From Elusimicrobia bacterium UBA5214 (GTDB taxonomy: Bacteria; Elusimicrobiota; UBA5214): a stretch of 27,997 bases of DNA. The notes beneath the pieces were generated by a model. The model did not search any database. It was not told where the DNA came from and was given only the letters and a program-made list of their open reading frames with translations. The translations under genes were made by a program, and so were the position numbers. The stretch is from assembly GCA_002412545.1 (NCBI GenBank), contig DHVG01000006.1:25915-53911 (forward strand), read 5' to 3'. Of the stretch, positions 7,364 to 12,629 are shown piece by piece. Position 1 is the first letter of the stretch; every line of letters begins with the position of its first letter.

Positions 7364-7432
7364 TTCATAGTTCATAACTCATAATTTATAATTGATACTT
7401 TAAATTCACAACTCATCATTTATAGTTTATAA
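7364..7432. repeat. AT-rich heptamer repeat
   Basis: A run of heptamers such as TTCATAG, TTCATAA, CTCATAA, TTTATAA, TTGATAC, interrupted once and resumed with CTCATCA, TTTATAG, TTTATAA. It occupies the gap between the EF-Tu-like gene and tRNA-Arg. Confidence 0.75.
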
Positions 7433-7443
7433 TTTAAAAAAGT

Positions 7444-7517
7444 GGGCTTGTAGCTCAACTGGATAGAGCGACGGACTACGAATCCGCAGGTTGGGAGTTC
7501 GAATCTCCCCAAGCCCA
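7444..7517 (+). tRNA. tRNA-Arg(ACG)
   Basis: A 74-nt cloverleaf with acceptor GGGCTTG/CAAGCCC, T arm GGGAG-TTCGAAT-CTCCC and anticodon loop CTACGAA (ACG at 34-36). The outermost anticodon-stem pair is an A-C mismatch. The discriminator is A; no CCA is encoded. Six T follow (7518-7523), a possible transcription end. A34 of this tRNA is the normal bacterial substrate of TadA, whose gene starts about 40 nt downstream. Confidence 0.95.
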
Positions 7518-7554
7518 TTTTTTGTCCGAGAGCAGGAAGGTGGTTAGCAGGTTA

Positions 7555-8019
7555 GTGATTAGTGGAAACCATAAGAAATTCATATTGGCAGCAATAAGGG
7601 AAGCGAAAAAAGCATATAGAAAAAATGAAGTTCCAGTGGGAGCGGTGATTGTTGCTGACGGAAAAATAATTGCACGGGCTTACAATGAAACAATTCGGTT
7701 GAATGACCCTACTGCTCATGCAGAAATTATTGCTCTAAGAAAAGCGGCAAAAAAAATTGGTAATTACCGATTAAATGGTTGTCAAATGTATGTCACTGTT
7801 GAGCCCTGTCCGATGTGTGCGGGTGCATTAATCTGGGCAAGAGTAAAAGAACTTGTTTATGGTGTTCCTGATGTTAAGAGCGGTGCTTGTGGTTCAGTAG
7901 TTAATCTTTTTGCGGATAAAAAATTTAACCACCAGGTAAAAATTACTTCCGGAATCTTAGAAGAAGAATGTGGTAATTTGATGCAGAAATTTTTTCAAAA
8001 AAGACGGAGGAGTGGCTGA
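7555..8019 (+). CDS. tadA: tRNA adenosine(34) deaminase
   Basis: Converts A34 to inosine in tRNA-Arg(ACG) so that it reads CGU, CGC and CGA. The zinc and catalytic signature TAHAEI and the second cysteine pair PCPMC are intact, and VPVGAVIV and NYRLNGCQMYVTVEPC match the family. The frame is open from TTG 7522 inside the T run behind tRNA-Arg, but homology starts near HKKFILAAIREAKKAY, so GTG 7555 is a sensible start (GTG 7540 is another). This 5' end lies in heptamer-like repeats (GTGGTTA, GTGATTA). The C-terminus RRRSG and the stop are encoded by a tRNA-Ser-like 5' end (GGAGGAGTGGCTGA), so the gene runs into the next RNA region. Confidence 0.93.
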   Translation: MISGNHKKFILAAIREAKKAYRKNEVPVGAVIVADGKIIARAYNETIRLNDPTAHAEIIALRKAAKKIGNYRLNGCQMYVTVEPCPMCAGALIWARVKELVYGVPDVKSGACGSVVNLFADKKFNHQVKITSGILEEECGNLMQKFFQKRRRSG

Positions 8020-8298
8020 ACGAGTCTGCAAGACGAAATCCCCTGCGGTTTGATTTACGAAGTAAATCAGCAGGGGGTGGTTTAAGGGGTCGGTCTCGCG
8101 GAACGAAATGCGGAATGTAATGGAGTCCACCTCAGGAGGGGAGTCCGCCGGTTAGGGTGGCGGAAAAACCGCACCAAAAAGGTGGGTTGGCCGAGCGGTT
8201 GATGGCGCCGGTCTCGAAAACCGGTAGAGGAGCAATTCTCTCGCAGGTTCAAATCCTGCACCCACCGCTTTGGTGCGGGGCGAATCCTCCCGTCTCCG
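8006..8298 (+). other. tRNA-Ser-like shell around tRNA-Ser(CGA)
   Basis: The left end reads like the first part of a class II tRNA (GGAGGAGTGGCTGA, 8006-8019). After an insertion it seems to resume at GGTGGTTTAAGGGGTCGG (8077-8094). The insertion contains a nested hairpin: CCCCTGC/GCAGGGG outside (8040-8076) and TGATTTAC-GAA-GTAAATCA inside. The right end (8281-8298) resembles a T-loop 3' side and acceptor strand (CGAATCC..., CGTCTCC, G). The ends pair in 6 of 7 positions, counting a G-U. In between lie further small palindromes (TCCGCC/GGCGGA around 8150) and the complete tRNA-Ser(CGA). A decayed tRNA invaded by palindromes is the simplest reading. Confidence 0.4.
8181..8267 (+). tRNA. tRNA-Ser(CGA)
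   Basis: An 87-nt class II tRNA with acceptor GGTGGGT/ACCCACC, long variable arm (AGAG...CTCT), T arm GCAGG-TTCAAAT-CCTGC and anticodon loop CTCGAAA (CGA). The discriminator is G; no CCA is encoded. It is flanked by a perfect 10-bp inverted repeat, CCGCACCAAA (8169-8178) and TTTGGTGCGG (8269-8278), so leader and trailer can form a helix that nearly continues the acceptor stem. Confidence 0.95.
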
Positions 8299-8325
8299 TT
8301 CTCCTTCGCTAAAGCTACGGAGAAC
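8298..8325. repeat. Small palindrome
   Basis: GTTCTCC (8298-8304) pairs perfectly with GGAGAAC (8319-8325) around TTCGCTAAAGCTAC. Palindromes with a TTCGCTAAAGCTACGG core are familiar to me from intergenic DNA of other uncultured bacteria, but I cannot name a family. Confidence 0.6.
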
Positions 8326-8364
8326 AAGTTTCTCCTTCGCCCTTTCAAACAGACTCTTGAAAAA

Positions 8365-8666
8365 ATGAAAATTAGATATTACATTTATATAATTAAAAGC
8401 AGGAGTGGTGGGAAGATTTATACAGGATTTACTGCCAATTTATATAATCGATTGAAACAACTTTAGAAAAACGGCTAAAGGAACATAATTCTGGGAAAAC
8501 AAAATCCTTGAGAAATAGAGGATTTTACACATTAGTTTATAAAGAAGAATTTGAAAACCGTACGGATGCTTACAAACGAGAAAGACAAATAAAAAATTAT
8601 AAAGGTGGAGGTGCTTTTAAGAAATTAATTGGGGAACGAATCACGGAGAGGTGCCCGAGTGGATGA
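8365..8666 (+). pseudogene. GIY-YIG nuclease-domain protein, frameshifted
   Basis: The first part (ATG 8365, stop TAG 8464) reads YYIYIIKSRSGGKIYTGFT then ANLYNRLKQL, the N-terminal half of a single-domain GIY-YIG protein (YhbQ/UPF0213-like). The rest continues in another frame from TTA 8463: LEKRLKEHNSGKTK ... FYTLVYKEEFENRTDAYKRERQIKNYKGGG, the C-terminal half with the conserved Glu region. RLK is present on both sides of the break, which suggests a small duplication with a shift of frame. The second frame ends (TGA 8664) inside tRNA-Ser(GGA). The gene is broken unless frameshifting occurs. GIY-YIG genes inserted beside tRNA genes are common in uncultured phyla, so a homing-type origin is plausible. 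Confidence 0.75.
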
Positions 8667-8731
8667 AGGGGTACGCCTGGAGAGCGTATGTAGGGGTGAC
8701 TCTACCATGGGTTCGAATCCCATCCTCTCCG
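8645..8731 (+). tRNA. tRNA-Ser(GGA)
   Basis: An 87-nt class II tRNA with acceptor GGAGAGG/CCTCTCC, anticodon stem TACGC/GCGTA, loop CTGGAGA (GGA), variable arm and T arm ATGGG-TTCGAAT-CCCAT. The discriminator is G and CCA follows directly (8732-8734), unlike the other tRNAs here; this CCA is also the start of a hairpin stem and may be chance. Confidence 0.95.
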
Positions 8732-8861
8732 CCATGCACCATTCACTTTGTTCAGGTGCATGGTGAGCAACGCGAGGGGTGGTCTGCGAGAAATTTACGT
8801 CAGGAAATTTACTTGTAGCCGAATCCCACCCTCTCTGGTTTCGCCTCTTGGTGGGATTCGG
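8732..8861 (+). repeat. Hairpins and direct repeat after tRNA-Ser(GGA)
   Basis: CCATGCACC (8732-8740) pairs perfectly with GGTGCATGG (8755-8763). CCGAATCCCACC (8819-8830) pairs perfectly with GGTGGGATTCGG (8850-8861); its left arm and the following CTCTCTGG look like a tRNA-Ser T-loop and acceptor 3' strand. Between the hairpins GAAATTTAC is directly repeated (8790-8798, 8804-8812). No open frame explains this stretch. Confidence 0.75.
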
Positions 8862-8876
8862 ACAAGGTGAAGGTCT

Positions 8877-9026
8877 ATGCATAGGAAAAAATCAGTACCT
8901 TTGAAAGAAATTCACAAGTTTGGTAAAGAAGTCAAAAAAGAAATTCATTACGAAATTCGTCGTCTCCGTCATTCTCTACATCATCTTAGAAAGAAGAAAC
9001 CTTCTCTCCATGTTCCACTGCGGTAG
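8877..9026 (+). CDS. Small basic His/Lys/Arg-rich protein
   Basis: A 49-residue open frame with ATG 8877 and a good ribosome site (AAGGTG 7 nt ahead). It contains many Lys/Arg and eight His with few acidic residues, and is mostly a predicted amphipathic helix (KEIHKFGKEVKKEIHYEIRR, then LRHSLHHLRKKKPS). I do not recognise a family. The charge suggests binding to nucleic acid, but this is inference. It starts just behind the second hairpin after tRNA-Ser(GGA) and ends tail-to-tail, 7 bp from the DsrK-like gene. The ribosome site and strongly patterned composition favour a real gene over a chance frame. Confidence 0.55.
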   Translation: MHRKKSVPLKEIHKFGKEVKKEIHYEIRRLRHSLHHLRKKKPSLHVPLR

Positions 9027-9033
9027 ATTCATT

Positions 9034-10314
9034 CTAAGATTGCTCTCTTGGAATAAGCAGTGAATAAGCGACCAAATCCATAATTGAACTAATTCTTATT
9101 CCGAGATTATATTTTTCGTTTAGAGTTTCTATCTGCAGACGGCAGTTCTCGCAAGGGCTGACCACAATTTTTGCACCGGTCTGACGAATCTGTTTTACCT
9201 TTAACTCACCGGTCTTAATTCTAAACTCATCTAAATCCGGTTGGGCAACTACGCCACCACCGGCACCACAACACCAGTTTTTTTCTCGCTGAGGATTCAT
9301 TTCCCGAAAATCGGCAGATACCTGACTGATGATATCTCTCGGTTCAGCAAATACACCGTAGTTTCTTCCAATTTGACAGGGGTCATGATAAGTAACTGGT
9401 TCCTTAATATATTTAGAATTGAGATTGATTCTTCCTTCTTTAAGGTAGCGGTGGATAATTTCCAGGATACTGCTCACTTGGAAAGGATATTTCTCCTTAG
9501 CCCAGGATTCATAGAAAAATTTGAAAACCCGGTGTGCATGTCCGCATTCGGTAACCACAACTTCTTTGACTTTAAGCCGTTTTGCTTCGTCAACAATTCG
9601 TTGAGCAATTGTTTTCGCTTTTGCTGTATCACCTAAAAAGTATCCGTAATTGGAAGCTTCAAAGAGAGAAAGTGTCCAATTTTCTTTTGCCTGATGAAAG
9701 ATAATTGCTGCCGGCAGGATAGTATGTTCTCCCGAGAGAGCAACATAAAGAAGATTAGAATCTTCTTTCTCAACTGGAATAGTTGCTTTTGGGTCACCAA
9801 CTTTCTCCTGCAGTTTTCTTTCAGTATCTTTAAGTATATCCAACATAATACCTTTGAAAAGGTCAATATTTTTACCTTTCTCAATTGCCGCATCGGCTAA
9901 TTCAGTGAGAATCGGCGACCCTTTACCCGCAGCAATGAGTATTGTCTTGGCTACGGAAAGGACCCAGGTTGTATCTATACTGAACGGACAATAAAACATA
10001 CATCTCCGACAGCCAGTGCAGGCATAAGTTACTTTATAAAGTTCATCTAATAAATCATCGGTTATCTCTTTCCCTTCATAGAGTGAAGGGATTATTCTAC
10101 CGGTACGGGTGAAATATTTTTTATAAATTCGCCGGATAAGTTCTGCCCGATAGGCGGGAAGATAATGCACATCTTTGGTCGCCACATATTGATGGCAGGC
10201 ATCACGGCAGATTGCACAGCGGGCACAGATATCCAGATAGTAAAGCAGTTGCCGGTTTATTTTTTGCTTAAGGAGAGCAATTAGTTTCTCTTCAGTTTGT
10301 TTATCCACGGTCAT
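9034..10314 (-). CDS. HdrD/DsrK-like iron-sulfur oxidoreductase
   Basis: A 426-residue soluble or membrane-associated electron-transfer protein. Two [4Fe-4S] motifs lie near the N-terminus: CARCAICRDAC (Cys 30, 33, 36, 40) and CTGCRRCMFYCP (Cys 99, 102, 105, 109). The C-terminal half has the CCG-type cysteine pattern of HdrB/HdrD/DsrK: ECGHAHR, DPCQIGRNYG, NWCCGAGGG, PCENC. In HdrD and DsrK such domains hold a special cluster that reduces disulfides or related sulfur substrates. It overlaps the upstream membrane subunit by 4 nt (ATGA), so the two are translationally coupled, as expected for a DsrMK- or HdrDE-type pair. It is the last gene of the ArsR-led operon. Confidence 0.88.
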   Translation of the reverse strand: MTVDKQTEEKLIALLKQKINRQLLYYLDICARCAICRDACHQYVATKDVHYLPAYRAELIRRIYKKYFTRTGRIIPSLYEGKEITDDLLDELYKVTYACTGCRRCMFYCPFSIDTTWVLSVAKTILIAAGKGSPILTELADAAIEKGKNIDLFKGIMLDILKDTERKLQEKVGDPKATIPVEKEDSNLLYVALSGEHTILPAAIIFHQAKENWTLSLFEASNYGYFLGDTAKAKTIAQRIVDEAKRLKVKEVVVTECGHAHRVFKFFYESWAKEKYPFQVSSILEIIHRYLKEGRINLNSKYIKEPVTYHDPCQIGRNYGVFAEPRDIISQVSADFREMNPQREKNWCCGAGGGVVAQPDLDEFRIKTGELKVKQIRQTGAKIVVSPCENCRLQIETLNEKYNLGIRISSIMDLVAYSLLIPREQS

Positions 10315-11030
10315 TCACTCCGGATGAGGTTAGCAGCGAAAGTGCCAATTGCATGGACTAATTTACTAAAAGGAAAATAAATAAAAAGAAGATTGGCAAA
10401 GAAAACATGAGCGACAAGAGAATATTTACTCAGTGAAACAGAAAGGCCAAGATTAAATGCAGGTTTGAAAACAAATAAACTATGGACATATTCCCGGTAA
10501 TCAGCTACCCGGACATCACCGAAGAATCTCATATGGTTACCCATGGTGACTACGAGCATTAAAAGAATAAGCAGTAAGTAATCTTCCGGGACAGATAAAT
10601 CCTTATAAGGTGATTTAAACCGACGAGAAAAGTAATAAAGAAGAGCCACCGTAAGAATTATACCCATACTTCCCCCACTGATAAAGGCAAACCGTTCCAC
10701 ACCTTTGTTCCCTAAAATATTGAAGAGAAAAGAGAATTCTTGGATAAGTCGGAGATGTCCGATAAAAACTGCAAGAAGTGCGAAATGAAAAAGAATTGCG
10801 AAAAACCACATTTTCCGGTCAATTTCAAACGCTTGTGGGAAAATAAACGAATCTTTAGCTAATTTGAGTAATCGTGCAGTTTTACTTTTTGGTTTTGGAA
10901 AAATGCCCAAGCGGACATTTGTTTTAGGCACACTTAACCAGCGGTAAATTTGGTAAAGCATACCGGTGATAAAAACAAATACGGCGAGATAAACCATTAC
11001 CCCGGCAACTAAAAAAGAAAACCAATCCAT
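10311..11030 (-). CDS. DsrM/NarI-like cytochrome b membrane subunit
   Basis: A 239-residue integral membrane protein with about five or six helices. It resembles the NarI/DsrM/HdrE gamma subunits that carry heme b and pass electrons between the quinone pool and a cytoplasmic Fe-S partner. Candidate heme ligands are His in LFHFALLAVFIGHLR, GNHMRFFGDV and LVAHVFFA. I chose ATG 11030, because GAGGTGG lies 8 nt before it; a GTG at 11042 would overlap that site. The stop overlaps the start of the DsrK-like partner, so the two probably form one complex. Direction of electron flow is not evident from sequence. Confidence 0.82.
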   Translation of the reverse strand: MDWFSFLVAGVMVYLAVFVFITGMLYQIYRWLSVPKTNVRLGIFPKPKSKTARLLKLAKDSFIFPQAFEIDRKMWFFAILFHFALLAVFIGHLRLIQEFSFLFNILGNKGVERFAFISGGSMGIILTVALLYYFSRRFKSPYKDLSVPEDYLLLILLMLVVTMGNHMRFFGDVRVADYREYVHSLFVFKPAFNLGLSVSLSKYSLVAHVFFANLLFIYFPFSKLVHAIGTFAANLIRSE

Positions 11031-11046
11031 TGAAACCGCCACCTCG

Positions 11047-11289
11047 CTATTTTATTCTTTTAATATAGAAAATTATTTCCGGACCAATTCGTTCGCTCTT
11101 GAGAATTTCATTACCGGTACTTTTCGCCCAGGAAGGAATATCGGCTAAACTACCCGGGTCAGTGGCAGTCGCTTTAATTATCCCGCCAACCGGCACATTC
11201 TTGATATTTTGACTTACCCGCACCATTGGTAACGGACAGAGTAAACCTTTAAGATTCAATTCTAAATCAACCTTAATTTCCTCAGCCAT
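11047..11289 (-). CDS. TusA/SirA-family sulfur carrier
   Basis: An 80-residue protein of the TusA fold. The signature LNLKGLLCPLPMVRVSQ contains the CPxP cysteine that carries persulfide sulfur. Start ATG 11289 follows GAGGAGG at 8 nt. An upstream in-frame extension to 11358 runs through the end of the dsrE2-like gene and is not needed. Next to a DsrE-type partner and a DsrMK-like pair it probably relays sulfur within this operon rather than serving tRNA thiolation, but that is inference. Confidence 0.9.
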   Translation of the reverse strand: MAEEIKVDLELNLKGLLCPLPMVRVSQNIKNVPVGGIIKATATDPGSLADIPSWAKSTGNEILKSERIGPEIIFYIKRIK

Positions 11290-11302
11290 TGTTTTTTCCT
11301 CC

Positions 11303-11785
11303 TCAAATGAACATTGTAAAGTTTGACTCTTGTGCTTGTTCAATAAAGAAACCCACACCCACAGAGTCGGTTACTTGGTCAATCAAGGTTTCTCGTGGGA
11401 TTTCCATTACCTCCATACTCATCTGACAACCATACATTTTCACTCCCAGGTCAAGTGCCATTTGTCTCAATTCCGGTAAAGAGGAAACATTTTTTGCTTT
11501 CATCATTTTCTTGAACATCCAGCGTCCAATTCCACCAAAACTCATTTTGCTTGGGGTAGCCCGGTTAATATCACCGCCGTACATTAATCCGAGCATTCGT
11601 CCAAAAAGACTTTTACCGGTAGAAACCTTTTTCTTAAGCGCGCGTAAACCCCAGAAAGTGAAAAACATAATTACTTCCATATTAGAGGCAGCTGCACCAG
11701 TAGCAATGATGAAAGCCGCCATCAACTTATCCATATCTCCGCTGAAAATTACCATCGAAACTTTTTTCTTTTTTTCTTCTACCAT
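11303..11785 (-). CDS. DsrE2-like (DsrE/DsrF family) protein
   Basis: A 160-residue protein of the DsrE/F/H-like fold, closest in look to the DsrE2 type. It has an N-terminal strand VSMVIFSGDMDKLMAAFIIATGAAASNMEV, FFTFWGLRAL, a basic Met-rich middle, then LGVKMYGCQMSMEVM, whose single Cys is the usual sulfur-accepting position. A strong ribosome site (AAGGAGG) precedes ATG 11785. DsrE2 and TusA genes are often neighbours and exchange sulfur. Here they are 13 bp apart, followed by the DsrM- and DsrK-like pair, so this protein probably accepts or delivers persulfide in the same pathway. Substrate unknown. Confidence 0.85.
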   Translation of the reverse strand: MVEEKKKKVSMVIFSGDMDKLMAAFIIATGAAASNMEVIMFFTFWGLRALKKKVSTGKSLFGRMLGLMYGGDINRATPSKMSFGGIGRWMFKKMMKAKNVSSLPELRQMALDLGVKMYGCQMSMEVMEIPRETLIDQVTDSVGVGFFIEQAQESNFTMFI

Positions 11786-11808
11786 TTTATCTGCACCTCC
11801 TTCTTTAT

Positions 11809-12153
11809 TTAAATTTTTTGGCTAATTGCCGCTTTGATTGTTTTATTCTGTTTAGCTAACGCTTCTTGCAATACCTCACTAATTAAATCAAAAGCTTTGA
11901 TTATCTTTGGATTAGAAATAGCATAATAGACCGTCTTTCCTTCTCTTCGGTTAAGCAAAATACCTTTCGTCCTTAAAATAGCCAGATGTTGGGAAAGATT
12001 CGCCTGAGCAATACCGGTAGTTTTAACCAACTCAGTAACGGTCATTTCCTTATCCCGCAGAGTATCAAGAATTTCTTGCCTTTTCGGATTAGATAATGTT
12101 TTACATAAATCAGAATGTAAACAATAAAATTCATTTTCTCTAATTAGTCCCAC
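11809..12153 (-). CDS. ArsR-family repressor of the sulfur operon
   Basis: A 114-residue winged-helix regulator. The helix-turn-helix reads MTVTELVKTTGIAQANLSQHLAIL, followed by the wing RREGKTVYYAI. It starts at GTG 12153 with GAGGAGG 7 nt ahead. The classic metal box ELCVCDL is absent. Instead two cysteines sit near the N-terminus (FYCLHSDLCK), a placement that could sense metals or reactive sulfur; this is inference. It is the first gene of the operon and lies directly behind a strong promoter with a palindrome near the expected transcription start, so autoregulation is likely. Confidence 0.88.
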   Translation of the reverse strand: MGLIRENEFYCLHSDLCKTLSNPKRQEILDTLRDKEMTVTELVKTTGIAQANLSQHLAILRTKGILLNRREGKTVYYAISNPKIIKAFDLISEVLQEALAKQNKTIKAAISQKI

Positions 12154-12180
12154 TATTATTCCTCCTCTTCCTCATCTTCT

Positions 12181-12192
12181 TATATGCATATA
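12181..12192. promoter_or_regulatory. Candidate ArsR operator palindrome
   Basis: TATATGCATATA is a perfect 12-bp palindrome about 4-15 nt past the predicted transcription start of the arsR operon and before the arsR ribosome site. Its place and symmetry suit a repressor site; the AT-rich setting makes chance palindromes common. Confidence 0.45.
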
Positions 12193-12202
12193 TATTAATA
12201 AT

Positions 12203-12230
12203 ATTATATTTATAATTCGAAATTTGTCAA
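12203..12230 (-). promoter_or_regulatory. Promoter of the arsR-dsr operon
   Basis: On the minus strand, TTGACA (12225-12230), a 16-nt spacer and TATAAT (12203-12208). Both boxes are perfect consensus. It drives arsR and the four genes after it. Confidence 0.8.
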
Positions 12231-12335
12231 GAGGTTTTATTAAAAAAATTTTCCAATCTGGTTAGTATAGATAACTTGTGAATTTTAGTTCGGAGAGTTT
12301 TCTTAATTTTCCAATAGGTGAACAGGTTTTGTAGG

Positions 12336-12364
12336 TTGATTTTTTTATCTTTAGTTAGTATAAT
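12336..12364 (+). promoter_or_regulatory. Promoter of the tRNA-Ala locus
   Basis: TTGATT (12336-12341), a 17-nt spacer and TATAAT (12359-12364). Transcription should start near 12371, about 5 nt before the tRNA-like 5' half at 12376 and 58 nt before tRNA-Ala itself. Its position suggests that the transcript begins with the outer tRNA-like element. Confidence 0.7.
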
Positions 12365-12375
12365 TTTTTATCTAT

Positions 12376-12566
12376 GGAGACGGTAGTTCAGTTGGGAGAA
12401 CATCCGCTCTCACCCCACACCTTAGAAAGGGGGCGTAGTTCAGTGGGAGAACGTTCGGTTCGCATCCGAAAGGTCAGGGGTTCAAATCCCCTCGCCTCCA
12501 AAAACATAAGGTGCGGGGCGAGCGCGGGAGGTCACCCCGTAAAGATATTCTACGGGGTCGATTCCA
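12376..12566 (+). other. tRNA-like shell enclosing tRNA-Ala(CGC)
   Basis: The left end has the form of a tRNA 5' half: GGAGACG (12376-12382), a D arm GTTC/GAAC (12386-12401) nearly identical to that of tRNA-Ala, then TCCGCTCTCACC. The leader and trailer of the inner tRNA pair with each other: CCCCACACCTTA (12413-12424) with TAAGGTGCGGGG (12507-12518, one A-C mismatch). Outside that, CTC pairs with GAG and TCCGC (12403-12407) with GCGGG (12524-12528). A hairpin ACCCCGTA/TACGGGGT (12534-12558) takes the place of a T arm, and CGATTCC (12559-12565) can pair with GGAGACG in 6 of 7 positions. So a tRNA sits inside the anticodon arm of a larger tRNA-shaped structure. Whether the shell works or is a relic is unknown. 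Confidence 0.5.
12429..12500 (+). tRNA. tRNA-Ala(CGC)
   Basis: A 72-nt cloverleaf with acceptor GGGGGCG/CGCCTCC, which contains the G3-U70 pair recognised by alanyl-tRNA synthetase, D arm GTTC/GAAC, anticodon stem TTCGG/CCGAA, loop TTCGCAT (CGC) and T arm AGGGG-TTCAAAT-CCCCT. The discriminator is A; no CCA is encoded. All parts are intact, so it is very likely functional despite its nested position. Confidence 0.96.
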
Positions 12567-12588
12567 GTTTATTAAAAATAGCAATGAA

Positions 12589-12612
12589 GTGGTTAAGTAG
12601 TTAAGTGACTAA
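12589..12612. repeat. Octamer repeat before dnaX
   Basis: Three octamers (GTGGTTAA, GTAGTTAA, GTGACTAA) immediately ahead of the likely ribosome site region of dnaX. Confidence 0.75.
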
Positions 12613-12629
12613 GAGGTTTGTTAAGAAAA

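Noticed and set aside
7518..7523. Rho-independent terminator after tRNA-Arg
   Set aside because: There is a T run but no separate hairpin beyond the tRNA acceptor stem, so a true terminator cannot be claimed.
8006..8180. Signal recognition particle RNA expected between tadA and dnaX
   Set aside because: In some bacteria it lies there, but I could not find the conserved GGAAG-type loop region of the SRP RNA in this gap.
8082..8348. 88-residue minus-strand frame across tRNA-Ser(CGA)
   Set aside because: Antisense of a tRNA and palindromes; composition is that of structured RNA rather than protein.
8625..8882. 85-residue minus-strand frame across tRNA-Ser(GGA)
   Set aside because: The sequence is the usual false translation of an antisense tRNA-Ser.
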